Under the pieces are notes generated by a model that saw nothing but the letters and a program-made list of their open reading frames with translations, searched no databases and was not told the origin of the DNA. DNA of 34,640 nt from Sharpea azabuensis DSM 18934 (GTDB lineage: Bacteria > Bacillota_I > Bacilli_A > Erysipelotrichales > Coprobacillaceae). Below are positions 24,788 to 31,706 of the stretch, one piece after another; position 1 is the stretch's first letter, and every line of letters starts with the position of its first letter. The position numbers and the translations under genes were made by a program. The stretch spans positions 1-34,640 of the forward strand of contig NZ_JNKU01000032.1 of the NCBI RefSeq assembly GCF_000702165.1, in the 5' to 3' direction.

Positions 24788-24816
24788 ATAATACATAAAT
24801 CAAACCCCTATTGCAA
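24788..24816 (-). promoter_or_regulatory. Promoter of the S10-spc-alpha operon
   Basis: TTGCAA (24811-24816), 17-bp spacer and TATTAT (24788-24793) on the minus strand. Upstream is an A/T-rich run (AAAAAAAGTTAAAAAAAC) that could act as an UP element. This is the only clear promoter for some 14 kb of co-directional genes. Confidence 0.8.
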
Positions 24817-24950
24817 GTGTTTTTTTAACTTTTTTTCACGACTATAGCTCTCTTTTTTTGCTTTTTACGATTCATGTAGATATTATGTCCACGTTCATTG
24901 GTGTTTCCAGTCTTTTGCATGTGCTATCTTTCCTTTGGCTTGTGAAAAAA

Positions 24951-24990
24951 TGAAAACCTTTTCAAATGATAAAAAGAGGTGTACACTACA
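24951..24990 (+). promoter_or_regulatory. Possible pduL promoter with palindrome
   Basis: TTTTCA (24959-24964), 17 bp and TACACT (24982-24987) form a weak promoter. The -35 box is the right half of TGAAAACCTTTTCA (24951-24964), a perfect 6-bp inverted repeat that could be an operator. The remainder of the 24817-25015 interval shows T-rich runs but no gene. Confidence 0.45.
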
Positions 24991-25015
24991 GTTGTAATAA
25001 TTATGGAGGTTATGT

Positions 25016-25579
25016 ATGGAAAAAATATTAGTTGAAACTTCAGCAAAACATATTCATTTGTCACAAGCTGACTTAGAGGCATTATTTGGCGATGGCTATG
25101 AACTTACCAAGTTCAAAGATCTTTCTCAGCCTGGTCAGTATGCTGCGGAAGAAAAGGTTACAGTTGTCGGTCCAAGAAACGAAGCAACAATGCGTGTGCT
25201 TGGTCCTGTAAGAAAAGAAAGTCAAGTAGAATTAGCTGCTACTGATGCAAGAACACTTGGCTTCAAGGCACCGGTTCGTGAATCAGGTGATTTAGAAGGA
25301 ACACCAGGATGTGTTCTTAAGGGGCCTAAGGGTGAAATCACAATTGAAAAAGGCGTAATCATCGCCAAGCGTCATATTCACTTCTCAACTGAAGATGCAC
25401 AGCACTTTGGTGTCGAGAATGGTCAGATTGTTTCAGTTAAAGTTGAAACAGCTGATCGTTCGTTAACATTCGGCGATGTTGTCTGCCGTGTTTCAGACAA
25501 ATATGCCTTAGCAATGCATATTGATACTGATGAATCAAATGCTGCCGGTGCCCCTAAGGAAGGCGAAATCATTAAATAA
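25016..25579 (+). CDS. pduL: PduL-type phosphate acyltransferase (phosphotransacylase)
   Basis: 187 residues. PduL enzymes exchange acyl-CoA and acyl-phosphate (propionyl or acetyl), with two zinc ions. Zinc-binding His residues are visible in both half-barrels: His12 and His14 in SAKHIHLS, His120 and His122 in AKRHIHFS, and His168 in ALAMHID. Arg54 and Arg60 in GPRNEATMRVLGP fit the phosphate site. There is no N-terminal microcompartment-targeting extension and no shell gene nearby, so it probably acts as a free housekeeping phosphotransacetylase in acetate/ATP formation. ATG at 25016 follows GGAGG. It is divergent from rpsJ and converges on a flavodoxin-like gene. Confidence 0.93.
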   Translation: MEKILVETSAKHIHLSQADLEALFGDGYELTKFKDLSQPGQYAAEEKVTVVGPRNEATMRVLGPVRKESQVELAATDARTLGFKAPVRESGDLEGTPGCVLKGPKGEITIEKGVIIAKRHIHFSTEDAQHFGVENGQIVSVKVETADRSLTFGDVVCRVSDKYALAMHIDTDESNAAGAPKEGEIIK

Positions 25580-25585
25580 AAAAAT

Positions 25586-25624
25586 GCCTATCTTGAAGTA
25601 GCTTCAAGATGGGCTATTTTTTTT
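25586..25624. terminator. Bidirectional terminator between pduL and the flavodoxin-like gene
   Basis: A 13-bp stem with one G-U pair (25586-25598 and 25602-25614), 3-nt loop, T run on the plus strand (TATTTTTTTT) and T-rich tract on the minus strand. It encodes the last codons of the minus-strand gene. Confidence 0.9.
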
Positions 25625-26103
25625 GCAAATATTTCTATTTCTTCGTTATTAAAGTTTTCATAAATCGTATTATCATGAGCTTTAGGAATGATTGGGTAGC
25701 GCTTATTAAAGACCGAAAGACTTAATCGCTCAGCTAAGGACAGTTTAGGAAAATAGAGGGCTCCCCCTAGCCCAGCAATGACCTTAACGTCCTTCAACAG
25801 CTGATAATCAAACTCAGCACTGACAAAATTCATAAACTCACTCGCTTGTAAGCCAACAATATATATTGAATAATGACGAGGAATCAGCAATGGCTGATTG
25901 CGCTTAATAAAGCTAACCATCTCTTCGTCCAGCTTACCGTTATAGATTGGCATGCCAAGAACAATGGTTGTTGCACAATCAAGCTTTTCATATTCGATTG
26001 CTTCTAAATCCATAAGATAAGCCTTCCCTTCCAAATAAGAATTAATCACTCGTGCAATCTTGGCTGTCGAACCATGACGACTATGATACAAGATAACAAT
26101 CAT
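25588..26103 (-). CDS. Flavodoxin-like protein
   Basis: 171 residues. The N-terminal VILYHSRHGSTAKIARVINS is a flavodoxin FMN-phosphate loop, and TIVLGMPIYNGKLDEEMVSF is the second flavin-contact region. The fold resembles long-chain flavodoxin-domain proteins of the HemG/menaquinone-dependent protoporphyrinogen oxidase group, but no haem genes are nearby and the substrate is unknown. The C-terminal part (about 130-171) is not recognised. Its last seven codons and stop (25588-25590) are part of the shared terminator hairpin. It lies downstream of the hup terminator; its own promoter is not clear, and a GGGGGGGAG ribosome site precedes the ATG. Confidence 0.8.
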   Translation of the reverse strand: MIVILYHSRHGSTAKIARVINSYLEGKAYLMDLEAIEYEKLDCATTIVLGMPIYNGKLDEEMVSFIKRNQPLLIPRHYSIYIVGLQASEFMNFVSAEFDYQLLKDVKVIAGLGGALYFPKLSLAERLSLSVFNKRYPIIPKAHDNTIYENFNNEEIEIFAKKIAHLEATSR

Positions 26104-26121
26104 TTTTACTCCCCCCCTGTC

Positions 26122-26154
26122 TATAATAAAAGAACAGCATCACATACTGTTCTT
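26122..26154 (-). terminator. Terminator of hup
   Basis: AAGAACAG/CTGTTCTT (26130-26137 and 26147-26154), 9-nt loop, followed by TTTTATTATAG on the minus strand, six bases after the hup stop. Confidence 0.85.
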
Positions 26155-26160
26155 AAATCA

Positions 26161-26433
26161 TTATTTCATCGCATCTTTTAAAGTCTTAGATACTTTAAAT
26201 GATGGAACTTTAGCAGCGGCAATTTCAATCGTTTCACCAGTATGTGGGTTTCTACCAGTTCTTGCTGCTCTTTCCTTAACCGCAAATGTACCAAGACCAG
26301 GAATAGCGATTTTTTCATCAGCTTTTAATCCTTCGCTTACAACTTCAGCAAGTGCTACTAAGGCTGCATCTGCATCTGTTTTTGTGATGTCTGCTTTTTC
26401 TGCAATTTTCGCAACTAAATCAGATTTTTTCAT
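26161..26433 (-). CDS. hup: HU-family DNA-binding protein
   Basis: 90 residues, exact family length. HU bends and compacts DNA as a dimer. [20 protein letters not shown] at the start, the [21 protein letters not shown] beta-arm base and [15 protein letters not shown] at the end are diagnostic. It has its own strong promoter and terminator and is therefore monocistronic. Confidence 0.97.
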   Translation of the reverse strand: MKKSDLVAKIAEKADITKTDADAALVALAEVVSEGLKADEKIAIPGLGTFAVKERAARTGRNPHTGETIEIAAAKVPSFKVSKTLKDAMK

Positions 26434-26472
26434 TTCAATTCTCCATTTCTTATTAAAAAATTCTTTACCTAC

Positions 26473-26501
26473 ATTATATCATTGCACCAATACCATGACA
26501 A
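26473..26501 (-). promoter_or_regulatory. Sigma-A promoter of hup
   Basis: TTGTCA (26496-26501), 17-bp spacer and TATAAT (26473-26478), starting three bases after the stop of the upstream rpiR gene. Confidence 0.82.
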
Positions 26502-26504
26502 TAT

Positions 26505-27347
26505 CTACTTATTATTATCATAGAGAAGACCATAACGCACATATATACAATTCAAGAAGCTCATCATATCAATCGAGCCCATAATCGATGATTGCGTATA
26601 GTCCGACTCATAACCATCAAGATAATAGTAGCAGTCAACGTTAGGATTCTTATAACTATGATTCATCGTCAGCATTAGTATTCTCGCATTACGTTCCTTA
26701 ATCTTCTTGACAAGAGCATCCATCAATTCTTCACGTGCACCAACCGTGACAATAATAACCAAGTCATCCTCTTTAATAGTATAAAGCTTCTGAATTTCAC
26801 CACCACGATTCACAAAAGCATAAACAAATTTCTTAAGTTTTAACATCTTAAGCTGAAAGTCCGTGCATACAATCTTCGAGAACTGATAACCCATCATATG
26901 AACATTCTTGGCATCATGAATATATTGACAGATTCGGTCAACATCTTCAATCTTAACATTCTGTTCTCCCTCAAGAAGTGAAAGCTTTGTATCCTGATAG
27001 ATTTTTGAAATCAGTTCCTGGGGATCTTCATTGATAGCTTGAAGGGACTTTTTTTCTAAGTGAATTTCATCACTGGCAATCTTTAAGGCTATGGCTAATT
27101 CCTTCTTGAAAGAAGCAAAGTTTTTACAGTTCACGTCCTTGCAAAAGCGTGAGATTGTTGCTGGTGAAGTGAAACAGAGGTCAGCAAGATCGTTGATTGA
27201 AATAGAAGGAATGCGTTCTAAATTTGTCAGAACTGTATGAGCGATAACATAATGCATATCTTCAACACCTGACACATTGATATAAGTCATGAGTGTATAG
27301 AGAATATCAACTTCATTATAATCTCTTACTTCAGTCTTCATGCGCAT
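26505..27347 (-). CDS. RpiR-like regulator downstream of the fumarase genes
   Basis: 280 residues. The helix-turn-helix (about 47-82) contains INDLADLCFTSPATISRFCK, the RpiR form. The C-terminal half has SIS-like spacing, but where SIS proteins carry SxSGxT it reads IVTVGAREE (about 199-207). It is a clear paralogue of the regulator at 28745-29572 (shared SPATISRFCK). It starts inside the end of fumB (17-nt overlap), so it belongs to the same operon. ATG at 27347 follows GGAG at a rather long 13 nt; the second Met (27341) is an alternative. Control of the fumarase operon is inferred from position. Confidence 0.85.
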   Translation of the reverse strand: MRMKTEVRDYNEVDILYTLMTYINVSGVEDMHYVIAHTVLTNLERIPSISINDLADLCFTSPATISRFCKDVNCKNFASFKKELAIALKIASDEIHLEKKSLQAINEDPQELISKIYQDTKLSLLEGEQNVKIEDVDRICQYIHDAKNVHMMGYQFSKIVCTDFQLKMLKLKKFVYAFVNRGGEIQKLYTIKEDDLVIIVTVGAREELMDALVKKIKERNARILMLTMNHSYKNPNVDCYYYLDGYESDYTQSSIMGSIDMMSFLNCIYVRYGLLYDNNK

Positions 27348-27891
27348 AGTGTAAATACTTCTCCTTCCCTATCTTATATAAATCACGGCCTTTTGAATCA
27401 ATCACAACGGTGAGTGGCATATCTTTGACAACAAGACGACGGATTGCTTCAGTGCCAAGATCTTCATAAGCAATGACTTCCACTTCTTTTACGCAATGCG
27501 CCATCAAGGCCCCAGCACCGCCAATCGCGCCAAAATAAACGCCATCATATTCTTTCATTGCCTCAACGACTTCATCATTGCGTTTTCCTTTACCAATCAT
27601 ACCTCTAAGGCCAACTGATAGAAGTTTTGGCGAATAGGCATCCATACGATAGCTTGTTGTTGGTCCACAGCTGCCTATAATTTCACCAGGTGCTGCTGGC
27701 GCGGGTCCAACAAAATAGATGATTGCATCCATTGGATCAAATGGTAATGGCAAGTTATGTTCAAGAGCATCAACAAGACGCTTATGTGCTGCATCACGCC
27801 CTGTATAGATAACCCCAGAGAGCAATACCTGATCACCGGCTTTAAGCATTCTTGCTTTTTCTTTTGTAAAGGGTGTTGTGAGTTCAATCAT
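27331..27891 (-). CDS. fumB: Class I fumarate hydratase, beta subunit
   Basis: 186 residues. It corresponds to the C-terminal domain of class I fumarases and to the beta subunit of L-tartrate dehydratase. Marks are LTTPFTKEKARMLKAGDQVL, IYFVGPAPAAPGEIIGSCGP, TTSYRMDAYSPKLLSVGLRG and GAIGGAGALMAHCVKEVEVI. With the alpha subunit it should interconvert fumarate and malate through a 4Fe-4S cluster; fumarate versus tartrate specificity cannot be settled by eye. The ATG overlaps the alpha stop as ATGA. The symbol denotes the two-subunit beta chain, not E. coli FumB. Confidence 0.88.
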   Translation of the reverse strand: MIELTTPFTKEKARMLKAGDQVLLSGVIYTGRDAAHKRLVDALEHNLPLPFDPMDAIIYFVGPAPAAPGEIIGSCGPTTSYRMDAYSPKLLSVGLRGMIGKGKRNDEVVEAMKEYDGVYFGAIGGAGALMAHCVKEVEVIAYEDLGTEAIRRLVVKDMPLTVVIDSKGRDLYKIGKEKYLHYAHED

Positions 27892-28730
27892 AATTCAACC
27901 TCCATTTTACGTGCCACATGACAGCAAATGGCAACAGCAACAGGCATTCCAGCAATATGTGTTGGGGCAGTTTGAATATGTAAGGCAAGTGCCGTTGTAT
28001 GTCCGCCAAAGCCAGCTGGACCAATGCCTAATTCATTCACCCTTTCCAGCAACTCCTTTTCAATCGCACAATAGCGCTTGTCTGGATGATGCTCATGCGC
28101 ATTTTTAAGCATCGCTTTTTTTGCCAGCAAGCCAACCGTATCAAAACTCCCACCAATGCCTACACCGATAACTACTGGTGGACAAGGATTAGGACCAGCC
28201 TCTCTAACGGTCTCTAAAACAAAATCTTTGACACCTTCAATTCCATCGCTTGGTTTCATCATTTTGATTCTACTCATGTTTTCCGAACCAAACCCCTTTG
28301 GTGCAACGGTAATCTTTAGCTTATCACCAGCAACAATATCATAATGAATATTAGCTGGTGTATTGTCATTGGTATTCACGCGATCAAGTACCGGATCACG
28401 GACAATTGACTTACGCAAATAGCCTTCCTGATAGCCTTGACGGACACCATCATTAATCGCATCGCTAAGATTACCGATAACATGGACATCTTGTCCTATT
28501 TCTACAAAAACACAGGCCATCCCCGTATCCTGACAAATTGGACGCTGGGTACTATAGGCAAGTTCTAAATTTTCCTTAAGTATACCTAGAGTCTTTTTAG
28601 CAATAGGATATTGCTCCTGCTCATAGGCGTCATATAAACAATCTTTGATATCATTTGGTAACTGGTAATTTGCCTGTTTACACATTTTGGCAACTGCCTG
28701 TGTAATCTTGCTTGCCATAATCTCTTTCAT
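27888..28730 (-). CDS. fumA: Class I fumarate hydratase, alpha subunit
   Basis: 280 residues from the ATG at 28730. The three cluster-binding Cys positions fit Cys66 (PICQDTG), Cys183 (NPCPPVVIGVGIGG) and Cys269 or 270 (AICCHVARK). NTNDNTPANIHYDIV, KGFGSENMSRIKMM and GPAGFGGHTTALALHI are family segments. Oxygen-sensitive hydratases of this type suit an anaerobe and could serve malate/fumarate/aspartate interconversion. AGGAG lies nine bases before the ATG; an in-frame GTG at 28736 is too close to it. It follows an RpiR gene by 14 nt. An L-tartrate dehydratase alpha subunit remains possible. Confidence 0.9.
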   Translation of the reverse strand: MKEIMASKITQAVAKMCKQANYQLPNDIKDCLYDAYEQEQYPIAKKTLGILKENLELAYSTQRPICQDTGMACVFVEIGQDVHVIGNLSDAINDGVRQGYQEGYLRKSIVRDPVLDRVNTNDNTPANIHYDIVAGDKLKITVAPKGFGSENMSRIKMMKPSDGIEGVKDFVLETVREAGPNPCPPVVIGVGIGGSFDTVGLLAKKAMLKNAHEHHPDKRYCAIEKELLERVNELGIGPAGFGGHTTALALHIQTAPTHIAGMPVAVAICCHVARKMEVEL

Positions 28731-28744
28731 AAACACCCACTCCT

Positions 28745-29572
28745 TTAATACATGTGGCCCATTAAATCATTAAGGCTAGAAGGATAATATAATGTATAAT
28801 AGCGTAAACTCATCAGTTCGATAGCTGTCAACAAAGCATGCTTGCCACTCTTGCCATCCTTGAGATTTGATAGCTTGATGTAGTAATCAACAGGAATATG
28901 CAGGCAATCACGATCACTGCAAGTGATTAAGACAATCTTACAGCCACTCTTCTTTAAATACTGCAATGTTTTATAGCCACTATAGAGATAATTCCCATTA
29001 ACTGAAATAATGATTGCAATATCATCCTTACCCATTTCCTTCGCTCTTTCCTTCTGACGTTCACTATCCATATAAGCTACAGTAAACTTTTCAAGCATCA
29101 GTAAATCCGTCTGTAAGTGTACAGCTGCCGAATTCGAAAACTGAGTGCCAAAGAATACGATATTCTGATGGTCATGGATGAGCTTTAGAACCTGATCGAT
29201 GACATGCCAATCCAATGTCTCTTCCATTGTCTCTAATGTTTCAATAATCTGGCCAACATAAATATGGCTTGCTTCACGAGGATCTTTTGCCATCGTATTC
29301 AAGTTCACATTGATCAGGTTATTGAACTTCTTGTCATTAGAATGGAAGCTATGGCATTCTTGCTTCAAGTGGGCAAAGTTTTCATAGCCAAGACTTTTAC
29401 AAAATCGTGATATGGTTGCTGGTGAAACAAAGCATGCATCAGCCAGTTCATTTATGCGCATAGAAGAAATACGATAGAAGTTATTAGCCATAAAAAGTGC
29501 GATATTATAGTTTGTATCTTCTTCACTTGCCGTATCCAAGAAAATAATTAATCGATAAAATAAATTCTTCAT
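28745..29572 (-). CDS. RpiR-like regulator upstream of the fumarase genes
   Basis: 275 residues. The helix-turn-helix (about 38-72) contains RINELADACFVSPATISRFCKSLGY. The SIS-like half reads IIISVNGNYLYSGY (about 187-200) where canonical members have SxSGxT, so a phosphosugar ligand is doubtful. First gene of rpiR-fumA-fumB-rpiR, 14 nt before fumA. An extended -10 promoter lies at 29593-29601. The two paralogues could form a heteromeric or opposing pair; this is inference. Confidence 0.86.
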   Translation of the reverse strand: MKNLFYRLIIFLDTASEEDTNYNIALFMANNFYRISSMRINELADACFVSPATISRFCKSLGYENFAHLKQECHSFHSNDKKFNNLINVNLNTMAKDPREASHIYVGQIIETLETMEETLDWHVIDQVLKLIHDHQNIVFFGTQFSNSAAVHLQTDLLMLEKFTVAYMDSERQKERAKEMGKDDIAIIISVNGNYLYSGYKTLQYLKKSGCKIVLITCSDRDCLHIPVDYYIKLSNLKDGKSGKHALLTAIELMSLRYYTLYYPSSLNDLMGHMY

Positions 29573-29592
29573 AAGCTTCTCCTAATATTTAT

Positions 29593-29613
29593 AGTATATC
29601 ACACAAAAAGTGT
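29593..29613 (-). promoter_or_regulatory. Extended -10 promoter of the fumarase operon
   Basis: TGATATACT (29593-29601, minus strand) is a TGn extended -10; no good -35 is seen. Just upstream is ACAC-AAAAA-GTGT (29601-29613), a small inverted repeat that may be an operator. The TGA is also the stop codon of the preceding hydrolase gene. Confidence 0.55.
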
Positions 29614-30144
29614 TAACGCATCCAGTACTTCCCTTACCCTTCTTAAATTCCCTTGATAATCCCCCCTGACTTCCAGGGAATGATTGCCATGAAGAAAGAT
29701 CATCTGATTGTTGTTGTCTTTTGCACGTTTTTTTATTGCCTTTGCATCAGCCCATGGATCCTCTAGCCCACTTATGACCAAAGCTCCATCAGGCGATAAA
29801 TCAAAAGTTTCTATTAAAGGGGTTAATAGTACTAAGCGAGAATGCGTATATTGTCGCTGATGAAGCAAACAAGCCACATAACAGCCAATTGATTTCCCCA
29901 CAAAAATAAGCTCATCAGCTTCATTCAGCCTTGCATTTGAAAGTTCTTCACTGCTTTGGCGATAAGCTTCTTCAAAAAGTTTCATCCGCAATTCATGATG
30001 ATTCTTAATATCAAGTTGAGGTAAGTCATAATTGATCTTAATAACCTCAAAGCCCTGGCTAGTTAAAACTTTCCCAGAGTAATAAAGCAATGGTTTGTCG
30101 CAATTATACCCTACCCCTGGCAACAATACTGCTTTTTTTACCAT
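29599..30144 (-). CDS. Small alpha/beta hydrolase-like protein
   Basis: 181 residues from the ATG at 30144. VLLPGVGYNCDKPLLYYSGK could be the oxyanion strand, the nucleophile elbow is FVGKSIGCYVA with Ser85, and Asp129 (SGLEDPWAD) and His155 (HGNHSLE) complete a plausible triad. The family is the small dienelactone-hydrolase/serine-esterase-like group; substrate unknown. GAGGTGA precedes the start by five bases; in-frame starts at 30150 and 30153 overlap that site and are rejected. It is divergent from the lipoprotein gene and ends on the fumarase promoter. Confidence 0.75.
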   Translation of the reverse strand: MVKKAVLLPGVGYNCDKPLLYYSGKVLTSQGFEVIKINYDLPQLDIKNHHELRMKLFEEAYRQSSEELSNARLNEADELIFVGKSIGCYVACLLHQRQYTHSRLVLLTPLIETFDLSPDGALVISGLEDPWADAKAIKKRAKDNNNQMIFLHGNHSLEVRGDYQGNLRRVREVLDALTLFV

Positions 30145-30180
30145 CTTCATCACCTCAATAAAATGATATCATAAATTCTG

Positions 30181-30209
30181 TTGAAGCCTTAGAAAATTAA
30201 GCATATACT
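30181..30209 (+). promoter_or_regulatory. Promoter of the lipoprotein gene
   Basis: TTGAAG (30181-30186), 17-bp spacer and TATACT (30204-30209), 33 nt before the ATG. A 10-bp palindrome ATGATATCAT lies at 30163-30172 in the same divergent region. Confidence 0.7.
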
Positions 30210-30242
30210 TGAAATGACAAGACTTAACGCTTGGAGGTTTAT

Positions 30243-31043
30243 ATGAAATTCAAACAATTATCCCTTGTTCTTGTGGCAAGCATGATATTAGTAGGTTGTA
30301 ATCACAAAATAAAAAATAATGAAAAGAATATCAATGAAGTCCTACAATTCAATCAAACATATCATTATGATCTTGATCAGGATAACAAGAAAGATACGAT
30401 TACTATCAAACATGATGACAATAAAACAATTCTTTCCATCAATGGAAAGAATGCCAAATATCTCTATCCTTATAAAGATGTGGAAGCTAGACTGATTGGC
30501 TTAGGAAGTGGTACAAAAATGATTGCCCTAACGCTTAAGGAAGGCACATATACTGGCGTAAGTGAGATTTATAGCTTGCTTGATGGCGGACTACATCGTG
30601 CCATCAGTTCAGCAAACTATCAGATTGGCAGCGGCTATTTCAAAGACATCCGGGTTAAAGGAAATAAAATTGCGGTAGAAATGTATATCAAAGATCCTCA
30701 CCTTGATGTCATTAGCGTCCCTATGACCTTCAACTACAATGGCACAAGTTTCAAGCGCCAGTCACAGTTCTCGACAATCAATTACATCACAAATCCACAA
30801 ACAACGCATCATATCGCTAATACATCACTTATTGCCAATAAAGGCATCCCAGGTCTTAATAAAGATGATAAGCTCGCCAATGAAATATCCTTTAAGATTG
30901 TCGCAAATCAAGATGTCATAGTTAAACGTATTTATATAACTGATCATGCCGCTTACTATGAATTAGAAGATGGCGGCAAGATTGGCTATCTGCGTTCCGA
31001 AATGACATTAAAGCCTTATTTTAAAGACATTCATATTTCTTAA
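30243..31043 (+). CDS. Predicted lipoprotein with EF-hand-like repeat
   Basis: 266 residues from the ATG at 30243, which has GGAGG upstream. The N-terminus MKFKQLSLVLVASMILVGC is a lipoprotein signal with lipobox LVGC and lipid-modified Cys19. Residues near 50-60 (YDLDQDNKKDTITI) match the DxDxDxxxD calcium loop of VCBS/FG-GAP and EF-hand-like repeats. The middle is beta-rich, and the C-terminal FKIVANQDVIVKRIYITDHA segment may be a small SH3-like domain. Function is unknown; it would be anchored to the outer face of the membrane. It is monocistronic, with a bidirectional terminator after it. Confidence 0.8.
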   Translation: MKFKQLSLVLVASMILVGCNHKIKNNEKNINEVLQFNQTYHYDLDQDNKKDTITIKHDDNKTILSINGKNAKYLYPYKDVEARLIGLGSGTKMIALTLKEGTYTGVSEIYSLLDGGLHRAISSANYQIGSGYFKDIRVKGNKIAVEMYIKDPHLDVISVPMTFNYNGTSFKRQSQFSTINYITNPQTTHHIANTSLIANKGIPGLNKDDKLANEISFKIVANQDVIVKRIYITDHAAYYELEDGGKIGYLRSEMTLKPYFKDIHIS

Positions 31044-31079
31044 AAAAACACTCTCGAAATTATTCGGGAGTGTTTTTCA
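31041..31079. terminator. Bidirectional terminator between the lipoprotein and HD genes
   Basis: A 12-bp stem with one G-U pair (31047-31058 and 31063-31074), loop ATTA, T run on both sides. The TAA stop of the minus-strand HD gene lies in the loop. Confidence 0.9.
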
Positions 31080-31668
31080 TTGAACTATTTTTCTTTATTT
31101 GTTCTAAGAAATAGGTTGCTTCCATATCCGCTGTTGATAATGCGAAAGCAAGTGGGAACAATTCGAATGCCTTCCCAACCTGACTGGCTGGTTCACTTGA
31201 TGAAAAGCCCATATGATAGCGAATCGCAAATGCTTCTTCACGTGTTAAACGCATATAGCCTGAAATCATATAGACACTCTTTTCGCCATGGCCATAGGGC
31301 AGCATGTCATCAAATACATAGGTTGGTACTTGTTGCCATTGTCCATCAATCTTCTTATTGCGCATCTGGGTCTTATAGACATCACACTTACAAAGATCAT
31401 GCAGCAAGCTCACAATCGCGATTGTTTCATCACTGTAGGAAAGCTCATAGACATCCTTGACACGACGACGTTCTAAATAGTCCACTAGACAATCATAGAC
31501 TTGTAAACTATGTTCAACTAAGCCACCTTGATATGAACCATGAAATTTTGTTGATGCGGGAGCAGTAAAGAAATCACTTTTTTCTTCAAGAAAATGCAAG
31601 AGCTTTTCACTGCCCGAGCGCGTAATTTTATCTTTATAGATAGAAAGAAAACGTTCTTTATTGTTCAT
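31060..31668 (-). CDS. HD-domain phosphohydrolase-like protein
   Basis: 202 residues from the ATG at 31668. The HD metal pattern is complete: His53 (GGLVEHSLQ), His90-Asp91 (LLHDLCK), His127 (PYGHGEKS), His152 (YHMGF) and Asp181. HD proteins hydrolyse nucleotides or phosphate esters; this short single-domain type is widespread in Bacillota and its substrate is not known. AGGTGA lies six bases before the ATG. It follows the orphan gene by 38 nt; a TATAAT at 31686-31691 may give it a separate promoter. The last codons are encoded by the terminator hairpin. Confidence 0.85.
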   Translation of the reverse strand: MNNKERFLSIYKDKITRSGSEKLLHFLEEKSDFFTAPASTKFHGSYQGGLVEHSLQVYDCLVDYLERRRVKDVYELSYSDETIAIVSLLHDLCKCDVYKTQMRNKKIDGQWQQVPTYVFDDMLPYGHGEKSVYMISGYMRLTREEAFAIRYHMGFSSSEPASQVGKAFELFPLAFALSTADMEATYFLEQIKKNSSMKNTPE

Positions 31669-31706
31669 TTCAATCACCTATCATCATTATACACAAGATT
31701 TCCTCT

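Noticed and set aside
25016..25579. PduL as part of a bacterial microcompartment
   Set aside because: There is no N-terminal targeting extension, shell protein or diol/ethanolamine gene nearby.
31080..31460. 126-aa plus-strand frame opposite the HD gene
   Set aside because: It is antisense to a gene with a full set of HD-motif residues and starts inside the terminator.
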